Source: an uncultured Candidatus Saccharibacteria bacterium
Lineage (GTDB): Bacteria; Patescibacteriota; Saccharimonadia; Saccharimonadales; Saccharimonadaceae
NCBI GenBank assembly: GCA_947090635.1
Contig: CAMUOM010000001.1
Span: forward strand, 62,001-126,000
Direction of reading: 5' to 3'
Length of the DNA stretch: 64,000 nt
Part shown: one piece after another, positions 51,221 to 60,124 of the stretch
How the letters are laid out: the number at the start of each line of letters is the position of its first letter
How positions within the stretch are numbered: the first letter of the stretch is position 1
Notes under the pieces: generated by a model
The model's input: the letters and a program-made list of their open reading frames with translations, nothing else
Database searches by the model: none
Told to the model about the DNA's origin: nothing
Position numbers and translations under genes: made by a program

Positions 51221-52153
51221 TTAGTTATTTAATTTGTGGTGTGCCGGAAAGATGTTTTTATCCATCGGAGCAAACGCATAGCCTTGCGCCTTATAATATT
51301 CAATTACTTTAGGCAATGCGTCCACGGTAGTAGTTTTTACCGCCGTATCATGCGCTAGCATTACAATTTTGTTTGCATGACAAGATGTAGCTTGCTTAAT
51401 AATAGCAGCCGCTGGCACCCGATTAGCAGACGCATCACCAAAATCGCAGTTCCAATCAATATACTGATAGCCACGACGTTGCATCTCTTTAGTAATACGC
51501 GTCATAATCCCTGGAGAATACCGACGACTAACAGTATTACTTGAACCACCAGGTAAACGCACCATGTACGAATGTTGCCCAATTAAGCCATATACCATAT
51601 CATCGATCCGCTTTAAATCAGCAAAATAAGCTTGGTCAGACGAATAAACCTCTTGATAACGATGCGTGAAAGTATGTAAGCCAATGGTATGCCCGTGGTC
51701 AAACGCCTCTTTAATGTAATGATTATATGGTTGGCCGTTGCCGGTCACAAAAAATGAACCTTTAACGCCATATCGGTCCATAATATCCATAATTTTCTTG
51801 GTATTTTCACTGGGGCCATCATCAAAAGATAGGTATACCACTTTTTTACCATCATCCACATACGGTTTTATTGGGTCTACTGGACTATTGTCCTGTGATT
51901 CCTGCTTATTTTTATTATCATCATGTTTAGCTTCATTACCACTATTACCACTAGTATGATTCTGCTGAACATTATTAGCTACCTGTTTTACATTAGCTTT
52001 ATTGTCATGCTTTGGCGCTAAGAAGCAAGCACCGGCAACGACGCACAATACAACCACAAGTGCTATTACACCGCCGATAATATACCATCGCTTATTCTTT
52101 AATTTACTTTGTTGATCTTGTTGGTTGTTAATACGATAACTGTTCATGCCCAC
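51221..52153 (-). CDS. Polysaccharide deacetylase (NodB-homology), membrane-anchored
   Basis: A 310-aa protein. An N-terminal membrane helix (about residues 23-46) and an Asn/Lys-rich linker are followed by a carbohydrate esterase family 4 domain: LSFDDGPS (motif 1, catalytic Asp), HTFTHR (zinc His pair), RLPGGSSN (motif 3), NCDFGDA and MLAHDTA (motif 5). It probably removes N-acetyl groups from peptidoglycan or surface glycans. The GTG at 52153 lies eight bases from GGAG, better than the ATG two codons later. Confidence 0.92.
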   Translation of the reverse strand: MGMNSYRINNQQDQQSKLKNKRWYIIGGVIALVVVLCVVAGACFLAPKHDNKANVKQVANNVQQNHTSGNSGNEAKHDDNKNKQESQDNSPVDPIKPYVDDGKKVVYLSFDDGPSENTKKIMDIMDRYGVKGSFFVTGNGQPYNHYIKEAFDHGHTIGLHTFTHRYQEVYSSDQAYFADLKRIDDMVYGLIGQHSYMVRLPGGSSNTVSRRYSPGIMTRITKEMQRRGYQYIDWNCDFGDASANRVPAAAIIKQATSCHANKIVMLAHDTAVKTTTVDALPKVIEYYKAQGYAFAPMDKNIFPAHHKLNN

Positions 52154-52244
52154 TTTAATTACTCCTATCTATCAACAATAATAAACCAAAATAATAAAAA
52201 ATTAAAGCTATAAAAAATAAGGCTAGTTGAGCCTTGGATAATTG

Positions 52245-52331
52245 TGGTGGGCGAGGAGGGACTTGAACCCTCACGAGCGTAAGCTCACAAGATTTTGAGT
52301 CTAGCGCGTCTACCAATTCCGCCACTCGCCC
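52245..52331 (-). tRNA. tRNA-Leu (anticodon CAA), CCA encoded
   Basis: Acceptor GGGCGAG / CTCGCCC, long class II variable arm (tgagcttacgctcg), anticodon loop CTCAAAA gives CAA. CCA encoded at the 3' end. Confidence 0.95.
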
Positions 52332-52374
52332 ATGGATATCATTTATTTTAGCATACTAATACTAAAATATAAAC

Positions 52375-52448
52375 TGGAGGCACCTGTGGGAGTTGCACCC
52401 ACCTACGAGGTTTTGCAGACCTCTGCGTAACTGATCCGCCAAGGCGCC
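52375..52448 (-). tRNA. tRNA-Cys (anticodon GCA), CCA encoded
   Basis: Acceptor GGCGCCT / AGGTGCC, discriminator U as in tRNA-Cys, anticodon stem gaggt / acctc with loop CTGCAAA. Confidence 0.95.
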
Positions 52449-52456
52449 AAATAAAA

Positions 52457-52476
52457 TAGGCGATACAAGTCGCCTA
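52457..52476 (-). terminator. Terminator-like hairpin after tRNA-Gly
   Basis: Minus-strand stem taggcga / tcgccta with a 6-base loop, followed by TTTTATTT. It sits between tRNA-Gly and tRNA-Cys, so part of the transcripts may stop here. Confidence 0.6.
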
Positions 52477-52489
52477 AATAGTCAATATA

Positions 52490-52566
52490 TGGTGCGGGTT
52501 AAGAGACTCTAACTCTCGACCTCATCCTTGGCAAGGATGCGCTCTAAACAACTGAGCTAAACCCGC
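52490..52566 (-). tRNA. tRNA-Gly (anticodon GCC), CCA encoded
   Basis: Acceptor GCGGGTT / AACCCGC, anticodon stem catcc / ggatg with loop TTGCCAA. CCA encoded. Confidence 0.96.
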
Positions 52567-52583
52567 AAAGATTGACATAAACT

Positions 52584-52612
52584 ATGTTACCAAACATTTA
52601 ATCCGATGTCAA
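52584..52612 (-). promoter_or_regulatory. Promoter of the tRNA-Gly-Cys-Leu cluster
   Basis: On the minus strand TTGACA (52607-52612) and TAACAT (52584-52589) with a 17-base spacer, 17 bases before tRNA-Gly. Confidence 0.75.
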
Positions 52613-52720
52613 ATGTATTTTCTATTTGGCGATATCACCCTATTTAGTTGCAGTGCATCAGCACCTAAATCTATAATATCACACAATGTCATGATTCAAA
52701 AGAAAACATTCGCTTAAAGC

Positions 52721-52747
52721 TAAAGCCACCCCAAAGGGGTGGCTTTA
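52721..52747 (-). terminator. Strong hairpin after tRNA-Phe
   Basis: Perfect 12-bp stem taaagccacccc / ggggtggcttta with an AAA loop. The following T-run is short. The rest of 52613-52784 shows nothing else that I can name. Confidence 0.65.
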
Positions 52748-52784
52748 GAAGTAAAAATGTTATAAATGTACACTCTCGACGCTG

Positions 52785-52860
52785 TGGTGGCCCATCCCAG
52801 ACTCGAACTGGGGACACAAGGCTCTTCAGGCCTCTGCTCTACCAACTGAGCTAACGAGCC
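52785..52860 (-). tRNA. tRNA-Phe (anticodon GAA), CCA encoded
   Basis: Acceptor GGCTCGT / ATGGGCC with wobble pairs, anticodon stem gaggc / gcctt with loop CTGAAGA. CCA encoded. Confidence 0.95.
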
Positions 52861-52901
52861 ACAACAGCGCCACGAGTACTTTTATTATAATATACTTTAC
52901 C

Positions 52902-53525
52902 CTATTTATGCAAACTTTTCTTCGACTTCTGATCGGATTTATCTACAGGACTTGAAACAATCTCATCAATTAATCCGTATTCTTTCGCTTCACTAGCAGT
53001 CATCCAGTAATCACGTTCCATATCTTGATATACTTTATCGCGATTTTGGCCAGTAGCTTCCGCTAATATATCAATCAGGGTATTTTTTAACGCCAATGTC
53101 TCACGTAAATCAATTTCCATATCAGTAAACTTACCAGTCGTACCAGACGATACTTGATGTATCATGGTTTTGGCATGTGGCAGCATGTAACGCTTGCCTT
53201 TAGTACCACTAGCTAGCAATACAGCACCCATTGAAGCCTGCAACCCCACGCCAAACGTCGCAACATCAGACTTAATTAGATTCATTGTATCTACAATAGC
53301 TAAACCATCATAGACTAACCCACCCGGAGTATTGATATAAAAACTAATATCATCATGACTCTGTGAATCTAAAAATAGTAATTGCGCCACTACTAAGTTT
53401 GCAGTATCAGGATTAACTTCATCACCTAAGAAGATAATCCGATCTTTTAATAATCTAGAATAAAGGTCAAAAGACCGTTCACCATTGTTTGTCTTCTCTA
53501 ATACAGTTGGTACTAGATAGCTCAT
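52902..53525 (-). CDS. clpP: ATP-dependent Clp protease proteolytic subunit
   Basis: A 207-aa ClpP. Catalytic Ser in GLQASMGAVLLASG, His in LPHAKTMIHQ and Asp in MERDYWM; INTPGG and IVDTMNLI frame the handle region. It forms the tetradecameric degradation chamber with Clp ATPases. It starts by a TAATG overlap with tig, so the two are co-translated. Confidence 0.97.
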   Translation of the reverse strand: MSYLVPTVLEKTNNGERSFDLYSRLLKDRIIFLGDEVNPDTANLVVAQLLFLDSQSHDDISFYINTPGGLVYDGLAIVDTMNLIKSDVATFGVGLQASMGAVLLASGTKGKRYMLPHAKTMIHQVSSGTTGKFTDMEIDLRETLALKNTLIDILAEATGQNRDKVYQDMERDYWMTASEAKEYGLIDEIVSSPVDKSDQKSKKSLHK

Positions 53526-54817
53526 TATTTCTTGCCTTTTTCAGCAAGTTCAACCAACTTTTCTAGCGCCTTCTTAGTTAGCATTTGCTGATTAATTTGC
53601 GCCAAATATTCCGGTGTCTTAAAATGCGCCTTTACTTTTGGATTATTGAATTGCTCAAGCATCTTATTCTGTTGTTCAATAACCTCTTCTGGGTTGACTG
53701 TAATCTTCTCCTTCTCGATAAAGGCAGTCAATACCATACTATTACGAATTCGTTTTTCCGCTGCAGGCCTCAACTCAACTTCAGTCCACTTTTCTTCGGT
53801 CAAATCCTTCTGCTTGAGATACTTATCAAGATCTAATCCACGATACATCAAGCCCTCCGTAAAGCGCTTTTTCATTTGTGGGATTTCGTCATTAACTAAT
53901 ACTTCAGGCACATCTACTTTGCTTTTTGCAGCGAATTCGGTTAATAACGCCTCTTCGTATTTCTGTTCAGCGTCAGCCATCTCAGTCTCTGCTAAATTGT
54001 TCCTAATATCGCGCTTCAAATCTTCCACGGTTTTTAAATCAGGAGCCATATTCTTAGCAAAGTCATCATTTAGTTCTGGCATCTTAAGCTCATTAACCTT
54101 TAATAGCTTAATCTTGAACACAGACTTCTTGCCGGCTAATTCTGGCGCACCATATTCTTTTGGAAAAGTTACATTAACGTCAAATTCTTCGCCAGCCTTA
54201 TGACCAACAATACCATCCTCAAACCCAGGAATAAATGAGCCAGAACCAAGCTTCAATGCATAGTTCTTAGCTGTACCACCAGCAAATTCTTTACCATTAA
54301 CCGAACCAGTAAAATCAATGATCACTTCATCACCATTCTTGGCGGCACGTTCTACGGCAGTTTTTTCAGCAGCATTCACGCGCAAGCGGTCAATTACATC
54401 ATCAACCTGCTTATCTGAAATTTCAGAGCTTGGCTTTTTAGTAGTCAATTTACTTGGGTCACTTAATTTAACCTCAGGCATTAAGTCAAATGTAGCAGTA
54501 AATTCTAACTCCTGACCAGGAACATACTTCGTTACCGACACAGTTGGCTGATCTAACGGCATTAAATTATCTTTAGCTAATAGCTCACGAATTGAGTCAG
54601 TGACAACTTCGTTAATCTCCACATCTGCAACTCTAGCTGGGTCTAAGTGCTGTTCTAACACACGCTCTGGCACATGCCCTTTGCGAAACCCTGCTATTTT
54701 GGCATTACGGCCAATCTTATGAAGTGCGCGCTCATGATTAATGGACATCTTCTCACCATTAACAGTAACCGTGTATTCCACCTTATTCTTTGCAATTTCC
54801 TTCTTACTGTAATCCAT
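53525..54817 (-). CDS. tig: Trigger factor
   Basis: A 430-aa ribosome-bound chaperone: an N-terminal domain with the ribosome-contact signature GFRKGHVPERV, a FKBP-like domain (GDEVIIDFTGSVNGKEF) and a helical C-terminal domain. Two starts are possible. ATG 54817 has AAGGAG four bases away and aligns with the family N-terminus. ATG 54847 overlaps the hisS stop (TAATG) and would add ten residues. The first is preferred. Confidence 0.95.
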   Translation of the reverse strand: MDYSKKEIAKNKVEYTVTVNGEKMSINHERALHKIGRNAKIAGFRKGHVPERVLEQHLDPARVADVEINEVVTDSIRELLAKDNLMPLDQPTVSVTKYVPGQELEFTATFDLMPEVKLSDPSKLTTKKPSSEISDKQVDDVIDRLRVNAAEKTAVERAAKNGDEVIIDFTGSVNGKEFAGGTAKNYALKLGSGSFIPGFEDGIVGHKAGEEFDVNVTFPKEYGAPELAGKKSVFKIKLLKVNELKMPELNDDFAKNMAPDLKTVEDLKRDIRNNLAETEMADAEQKYEEALLTEFAAKSKVDVPEVLVNDEIPQMKKRFTEGLMYRGLDLDKYLKQKDLTEEKWTEVELRPAAEKRIRNSMVLTAFIEKEKITVNPEEVIEQQNKMLEQFNNPKVKAHFKTPEYLAQINQQMLTKKALEKLVELAEKGKK

Positions 54818-54846
54818 AATACTCCTTATTTTACCAGATATTACCA

Positions 54847-56136
54847 TTAATTGTTAATTCTTTGCGCTATTTCAGACACAGATAAATGCTCTTGCTCGCC
54901 AGTTTCTACGTTCTTAAGCTGTAATTTACCGCTAGATACTTCACTTTCACCAATAAAAACCAGATATTTGGCGCCATGTTTTATGCCGGCCTTAATCCGT
55001 TTATCTAATTTTCGCTCCGTAGCATCAACTGCAACATTGACGCCAAATTTGCGCAGCTCACTGGCGTAATTCTCAGCTTTCAATAATAAATCATCTGCCA
55101 TTGGTAATAAATACACCGACACATTAGTTGATAGCTCTGGTATTAGCTGATGAGCGCGCAAGAATTCGCCAAACATCGTTTCGCCCGGTGCTGCACCAAC
55201 TACCGGCAAGGTTTCCACGCCAAACATAGCAACCAAACCATCATAACGACCACCACCAAACATAGCACGACGATTCTCGGGCGCCTCATCAAATACTTCA
55301 AACACAATGCCAGTATAATAATCAAAGCCTCGCATTAATCTAATGTCATATTTAGCATTATTAACGCCTAATTCGCGCAAATTATTCAATACTGCACGAA
55401 CCGGAACTAACACGTCGCTAGATTTAATCTCCTCTGGCAAAGCATCAATAGCATCAACCTCTAATATTGCGGATAACTTATTCACGGCCGATTCATTATT
55501 ACCAATAATCTCCCTGGCTAACTCATCAAATGCATCGCGCGGCAATTTATCAAACCGGTCTAGTAGCTTAATCATACGTCCACCCTGCTCAGTATCAAGA
55601 CCAAGATAATTGCTCATGATATAGTTTGTCAAACGACGGTCGTTCACCTTGATGGTAAACATATCATCAGTAGCGCCAAATTCCTTGACAATATCATGCG
55701 CCATATGAATTATCTCAGTGTCACCAGCAATACCTGGCTCGCCAAACAAATCAAAGTTTAGCTGCCAGAACTCACGTTCGCGCCCATGCTGTGGACGTTC
55801 ATAGCGCATAAAATTAGCAATTGAATAGAGCCGTATAGGCAATGGCATATCTTGCCGCCGCGCCGCCACCATTCGCGTAACAGATGGTGTCATTTCCGGA
55901 CGAATCGCCACCTTACGTTCACCGCGGTCGTTAAACGCATATGTCTGTTCGTTAACTATTTCCTCACCACTCTTCGCTGCATACATTTCTAGTGGCTCCA
56001 GCATAGGCGCCATATATTCTTCATAGCCATACCGCTCCACCACCTTACGCCACCCAGCAAAAATATACTCACGCAATCTCATATCTTCAGGATACAAGTC
56101 GCGCATACCCCGCAAACTAGCTAAACCTAAACTCAT
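54847..56136 (-). CDS. hisS: Histidyl-tRNA synthetase
   Basis: A 429-aa class II HisRS: LRGMRDLYPEDMRLRE, motif 2 (YSIANFMRYERPQHGREREFWQLNFD), HisA motif LMRGFDYYTGIVFEV, GGGRYDGLVAMFG and motif 3, then an anticodon-binding domain (VSVYLLPM ... GAKYLVFIGESE). It heads hisS-tig-clpP. Confidence 0.97.
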   Translation of the reverse strand: MSLGLASLRGMRDLYPEDMRLREYIFAGWRKVVERYGYEEYMAPMLEPLEMYAAKSGEEIVNEQTYAFNDRGERKVAIRPEMTPSVTRMVAARRQDMPLPIRLYSIANFMRYERPQHGREREFWQLNFDLFGEPGIAGDTEIIHMAHDIVKEFGATDDMFTIKVNDRRLTNYIMSNYLGLDTEQGGRMIKLLDRFDKLPRDAFDELAREIIGNNESAVNKLSAILEVDAIDALPEEIKSSDVLVPVRAVLNNLRELGVNNAKYDIRLMRGFDYYTGIVFEVFDEAPENRRAMFGGGRYDGLVAMFGVETLPVVGAAPGETMFGEFLRAHQLIPELSTNVSVYLLPMADDLLLKAENYASELRKFGVNVAVDATERKLDKRIKAGIKHGAKYLVFIGESEVSSGKLQLKNVETGEQEHLSVSEIAQRINN

Positions 56137-56140
56137 ACTA

Positions 56141-58099
56141 TTATTTTAGCACATGCCACACCGTTGCTGTACGTGCCGGTAAATATAATGTTATCTTACC
56201 ATCTGATGGATAACTCATGCTAGTGTTAATTTGTTCAAATCCACCATATCTATTATCGTCCGTAGTTAATTCAATATGATATTTGCCAACCGGAGCTTCT
56301 ATAGCCACATCAGTATATGATGTGTTAGAAAAATTAAATACAAATAAACGGCTACTTCGTAAATATGCAATAATTTTTCGCTGCTCATCTACTAATAGAC
56401 ACTTGATATTACCGCTCAGTTTTTTAACTAGATTTATCATATCTCGATCAAAATCATTTAGCCACGAAAACTTCAGTTTAGGGTCATCTACCAGATGCCA
56501 TTGACGACGAGCATACTTATATGACCAATTATTGCCCTCGCGCGGAAAATCAATCCATTCTGGATGGCCAAACTCATTGCCCATAAAATTCAAGTAGCCT
56601 CCAGCATTAGTGCTAGCAGTAATTAGCCGAATCATTTTATGTAAGGCAATACCACGATCGACTATTAAATTATGATCTGACTTCTGCATGTGTTCGTACA
56701 TTTCTTTGTCTAGTAGGCGAAAAATAATTGTTTTATCACCTACCATTGCTTGGTCGTGACTTTCGGCATAGTTGATCGTTTTTTCCTCAGCACGATGCGA
56801 AGTTAGCTCATACCACAGTTTACCCATTTGCCAATCTTCGTCACGTTGGTCCTTTAGCATCTTAATCCATAAGTCAGGCGCGCCCATATTGAAGCGATAA
56901 TCGAAACCAATACCAGCCATATCAGACGGAGCGGCCATCCCAGGCATAGCGCTCATATCCTCGGCAATTGTTATTGCGTTAGCATTCACCTCGTGCACTA
57001 AAGTGTTTGCCATAGATAAATATGTCAAAGCATCTAGATCAGTATTGTCAGTAAAATAATCTTTGTATGATGTAAATGACTGATTCAAACCATGATTACG
57101 GTAAATCATACTAGTTACACCATCAAAACGAAACCCGTCAAAATGATATTCATCCATAAAATATCGTAGATTTGAAAGCAAGAAATGTGCTACTTCCGGC
57201 TTACCATAATCAAATAAACGCGAGTTCCACGCCTCATGCAAACCAGACTTAAAATACTGGTTCGGATCACCGGCAAAATTACTCAAACCTTCGTTTTCAT
57301 TCTTAACTGAATGCGAATGCACCACATCCATCACCACTCTCAGGCCCATACCATGCGCCTCATCAACCAAACGCTTCAAATCAGTCGGAGTACCAAAACG
57401 CGAACTCTCTGCAAAAAAATTCGCTACTTGATAGCCAAAGCTACCATAATACGGATGTTCCTGAATAGCCATCAGCTGAATAGTGTTGTATCCTAGCTGC
57501 TTTACCCGCAATAAAACATTATCAATAAAATCTTGGTATGTAGCTACTCGCTCATCTTCGCCAGACATACCAATATGAGCTTCATAAATTAATTGTTGCC
57601 GTGGCTTAACCGGTGCTACATGACGCCAGTTATATTTTTTGACAGGATTCCATACTGCTGCCGCAAACAATTTAGTCTTTTCGTCTTGTAAGACATATTC
57701 AGCATATGCTGGAATTCGTTCAGCGTCCCCACCGTCCCAAAAAATATGCAACTTATAATAGTCAAGATGCTCCAATTTGTCTTCTGATAATTTTAATTCC
57801 CACACACCATTCTCCAGCGGATGGAATAAATAAGATAGGTCATCCCGCCAATTGTTCTTGTCGCAGTGTAAATATATTCTACTAGCGCGCGGTGCCCACT
57901 CCCGCATCACCCAACCATTATCGATATGATGCAGCCCAAAATACAAATGTCCTAATGCAAAGTTAGCTATACTATTATCACCCAAAATTGCATGACTTTT
58001 GGTAGTTAAGTATTTTTGGCGCTCAATCAATGCTGTTCGATATGGCTTCAACCAAGAATCAATTTTTAATAGCTTATCAACCGCCACATCACTATTCAT
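56141..58099 (-). CDS. glgB: 1,4-alpha-glucan branching enzyme, eukaryote-like (GH13_8 type)
   Basis: A 652-aa branching enzyme: an N-terminal CBM48 domain (MREWAPRASRIYL), then YEAHIGMSGEDERVATYQDF, NTIQLMAIQEHPYYGSFGYQV, DVVHSHSVKN, GFRFDGVTSM (nucleophile Asp), TIAEDMSAMPG (Glu), YAESHDQAMVGDKT and FMGNEFGHPEWIDFPR. This wording matches eukaryotic and GH13_8 branching enzymes more than E. coli GlgB. It introduces alpha-1,6 branches into glycogen-like glucan. Confidence 0.95.
   Translation of the reverse strand: MNSDVAVDKLLKIDSWLKPYRTALIERQKYLTTKSHAILGDNSIANFALGHLYFGLHHIDNGWVMREWAPRASRIYLHCDKNNWRDDLSYLFHPLENGVWELKLSEDKLEHLDYYKLHIFWDGGDAERIPAYAEYVLQDEKTKLFAAAVWNPVKKYNWRHVAPVKPRQQLIYEAHIGMSGEDERVATYQDFIDNVLLRVKQLGYNTIQLMAIQEHPYYGSFGYQVANFFAESSRFGTPTDLKRLVDEAHGMGLRVVMDVVHSHSVKNENEGLSNFAGDPNQYFKSGLHEAWNSRLFDYGKPEVAHFLLSNLRYFMDEYHFDGFRFDGVTSMIYRNHGLNQSFTSYKDYFTDNTDLDALTYLSMANTLVHEVNANAITIAEDMSAMPGMAAPSDMAGIGFDYRFNMGAPDLWIKMLKDQRDEDWQMGKLWYELTSHRAEEKTINYAESHDQAMVGDKTIIFRLLDKEMYEHMQKSDHNLIVDRGIALHKMIRLITASTNAGGYLNFMGNEFGHPEWIDFPREGNNWSYKYARRQWHLVDDPKLKFSWLNDFDRDMINLVKKLSGNIKCLLVDEQRKIIAYLRSSRLFVFNFSNTSYTDVAIEAPVGKYHIELTTDDNRYGGFEQINTSMSYPSDGKITLYLPARTATVWHVLK
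56143..56148 (-). promoter_or_regulatory. -10 box, leaderless-type promoter of hisS-tig-clpP
   Basis: TAAAAT, then AATAGT, then ATG 56136; six-base spacing. It overlaps the end of glgB. Confidence 0.75.
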
Positions 58100-58106
58100 A
58101 TAATCT

Positions 58107-58112
58107 ATTTTA
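58107..58112 (-). promoter_or_regulatory. -10 box, leaderless-type promoter of glgB
   Basis: TAAAAT ends seven bases before ATG 58099; no Shine-Dalgarno. Confidence 0.68.
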
Positions 58113-58129
58113 TCATGATTAAGCTTATA

Positions 58130-58153
58130 AAATAAATACGGGCATTTTGCCCG
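58130..58153 (-). terminator. Terminator of tRNA-Leu(CAG)
   Basis: Minus-strand stem cgggc / gcccg with a 5-base loop, then TATTTATTTTAT. Confidence 0.72.
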
Positions 58154-58163
58154 CTAATAAAAT

Positions 58164-58250
58164 TGGTGCGCGCGAGAGGACTTGAACCTCCACGAGCGTG
58201 AGCTCACTAGCACCTGAAGCTAGCGCGTCTACCAATTCCGCCACGCGCGC
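58164..58250 (-). tRNA. tRNA-Leu (anticodon CAG), CCA encoded
   Basis: Acceptor GCGCGCG / CGCGCGC, anticodon stem ctagc / gctag with loop TTCAGGT, long variable arm. CCA encoded. Confidence 0.95.
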
Positions 58251-58269
58251 ATAGTTACATTATAACATA

Positions 58270-59895
58270 TCAGCTACGCATATTGTATTCATCTATATGT
58301 GCAGTACGGTATGATTTTCTTAAGCACTCAACTAACTTATGTGGATCTATATTGCGACAAACATCACGATTTAAAATATCGAATGGATCAAATTCTTTTT
58401 TTAGCTTATCTAAAAGTTCTACTACTTCCTTGTGCTTCATCTTTCTTGCATACGGAGCTAATATTCGTCCGACGCCGCCAGCACCAGCTATATTGCCATC
58501 CAATTCAAATGTAATCTGTGAAAAATCTTTAAGTAGTCGAAACACCATCTGACGATGCCCAAGACTAGATAAATTAAGCACCGGCCTAACCGTCATTATC
58601 CCAGCGCCCAAGTTACCCCAAATACCAGCCTTAATGTGATTATCGCTCAGAACACCACGGACTTTATCAATTAAGTCAGCAAAATTCTCAGGAACTACCG
58701 CCAAACTATCAACTAAATGAATTGCCGCATTACCATCATCACTATAGTTGTTTACAATATAGGTTGAGTCTCTCAATGCAGCCAAAGTAGTGCGGTCATC
58801 GGCACTAACGGCCACTTTTGCATCTACTACACCAGCTGAATCTAATATTTTACCAACCTTTCTCAGCTGTTTCGCTTGCCGCTTGTCATCAAACGACATA
58901 AATATCAACATTTTTGGAATATCGTCAGTAACCACTTTCCATGGTTTATAACCAGTAATCTCCATCATTAGCTTCATGGTATCGCCATCTATAAAGCTAA
59001 ATGCGCTTGGCTCTAATTGTAATAGGCGATCAAATAAATCCGATTCGTTCTGCTCTTCTGTAATAGCCGCAACTACCATCGACTGTTCATCTGATATATC
59101 ATCAAGTTTTAAGATAGCTTGCGTAATAATACCTAAGGTACCTTGTGACCCAACAAATAATGGTGTTAAATCAAAATTACCATCCTTATCCTTAACGCGG
59201 TCTAAAGCATATACCGTACTATCCAATGCACGCCCTGCACTAATTGCATCTATTGATTCAGGGTTATCTTCGATCAGAGAGTCAACAAATCTATATAAAT
59301 CGCCCTCCATTGTCTCTAAACCCTTTTTAACACTTAGCTCACGTTTATTTAATTTGCCGGTCTGAATCACTTCACCGTTAGCTAGCACTACCTCAACGCA
59401 ATCAACGCAATTTAGCATATCACCATATTTTGCAAAATTGTCGGTTACAACATTCGACCCCAGCATACCGCCAATCGTACAATCAGTAGTAGCGCCATCG
59501 TCAATTGGCAGACGTAACCCATGAGTAGCCATCGCTTCACGTAGTGCCATTAATTTGATTCCAGTCTGTACACGAACTAATTTAGATTTAGTATCTAGCT
59601 CCATAATGTGATTCATATAATTCTGCATAGACAACACAACACCATCAGTAATTGCAGCACCAGTAGAATCAGAGCCAGCACCCCTAACGGTCAAAGATAA
59701 GAATTGTCCGCGCTCCGCTAGTCGCCAAGCAAAACGCGCGACCTTACGCACATCATCTAACGTTCTAGGGAATACTACTAAATGCGGCGTCATACTAAGC
59801 ACACTGCCATCCGTCGAATAACGCAATCTAGCGCTAACATCAGATAATACATCGCCAGATAACCGCTGATTTAAATAATCCCCTATCTTGCTCAT
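58270..59895 (-). CDS. FAD-linked oxidase (GlcD/D-lactate dehydrogenase-like), active-site motifs altered
   Basis: A 541-aa protein with an FAD-binding PCMH domain (FPRTLDDVRKVARFAW, VRGAGSDSTGAAI, GGMLGSNVVTDN, GSQGTLGIIT) and a C-terminal cap ending KKEFDPFDILN. In GlcD/D-LDH enzymes, GHxGDGNxH and GEHGDGR bring metal and substrate; here they read GNLGAGIMT (about residue 430) and GAGGVGR (about 475). FAD binding looks sound but the reaction is uncertain. The start MSKIGDY is set by TATACT; the longer frame to 60039 runs into a tRNA. Confidence 0.85.
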   Translation of the reverse strand: MSKIGDYLNQRLSGDVLSDVSARLRYSTDGSVLSMTPHLVVFPRTLDDVRKVARFAWRLAERGQFLSLTVRGAGSDSTGAAITDGVVLSMQNYMNHIMELDTKSKLVRVQTGIKLMALREAMATHGLRLPIDDGATTDCTIGGMLGSNVVTDNFAKYGDMLNCVDCVEVVLANGEVIQTGKLNKRELSVKKGLETMEGDLYRFVDSLIEDNPESIDAISAGRALDSTVYALDRVKDKDGNFDLTPLFVGSQGTLGIITQAILKLDDISDEQSMVVAAITEEQNESDLFDRLLQLEPSAFSFIDGDTMKLMMEITGYKPWKVVTDDIPKMLIFMSFDDKRQAKQLRKVGKILDSAGVVDAKVAVSADDRTTLAALRDSTYIVNNYSDDGNAAIHLVDSLAVVPENFADLIDKVRGVLSDNHIKAGIWGNLGAGIMTVRPVLNLSSLGHRQMVFRLLKDFSQITFELDGNIAGAGGVGRILAPYARKMKHKEVVELLDKLKKEFDPFDILNRDVCRNIDPHKLVECLRKSYRTAHIDEYNMRS

Positions 59896-59901
59896 ATTAT
59901 T

Positions 59902-59907
59902 AGTATA
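59902..59907 (-). promoter_or_regulatory. -10 box, leaderless-type promoter of FAD oxidase gene
   Basis: TATACT, then AATAAT, then ATG 59895; six-base spacing. Confidence 0.75.
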
Positions 59908-59929
59908 ACATAACCAAAATAATATTAAA

Positions 59930-59953
59930 ATAAAAAATAGCCCAAACGGGCTA
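59930..59953 (-). terminator. Terminator of tRNA-Leu(TAG)
   Basis: Minus-strand stem tagccc / gggcta with a 4-base loop, then TTTTTTATTTTA. Confidence 0.8.
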
Positions 59954-59960
59954 ATAATAC

Positions 59961-60045
59961 TGGTGCGCGAGAGAGGACTTGAACCTCCACGCCCGAAGGC
60001 ATATGCTCCTAAGGCATACGTGTATACCAATTTCACCACTCGCGC
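59961..60045 (-). tRNA. tRNA-Leu (anticodon TAG), CCA encoded
   Basis: Acceptor GCGCGAG / CTCGCGC, anticodon stem tatgc / gcata with loop CTTAGGA, variable arm gccttcgggc. CCA encoded. Confidence 0.95.
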
Positions 60046-60112
60046 AAATCAAATGGCTAATAATATAGTAGCAAATAACAACATTTATTTCAACTATATT
60101 TTTAAACTGGTT

Positions 60113-60118
60113 TATAAT
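60113..60118 (+). promoter_or_regulatory. -10 box, leaderless-type promoter of rarA
   Basis: TATAAT ends six bases before ATG 60125; no Shine-Dalgarno. Confidence 0.78.
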
Positions 60119-60124
60119 TATAAC

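Noticed and set aside
52613..52720. Possible gene or RNA between tRNA-Gly promoter and the hairpin at 52721
   Set aside because: No frame with ribosome site or leaderless box and no convincing paired structure; left as plain spacer.
59896..60039. N-terminal extension of the FAD oxidase
   Set aside because: It would read through tRNA-Leu and its terminator; TATACT six bases before ATG 59895 sets the start.
59963..60124. N-terminal extension of RarA
   Set aside because: It reads antisense through tRNA-Leu; the conserved family start and TATAAT point to 60125.
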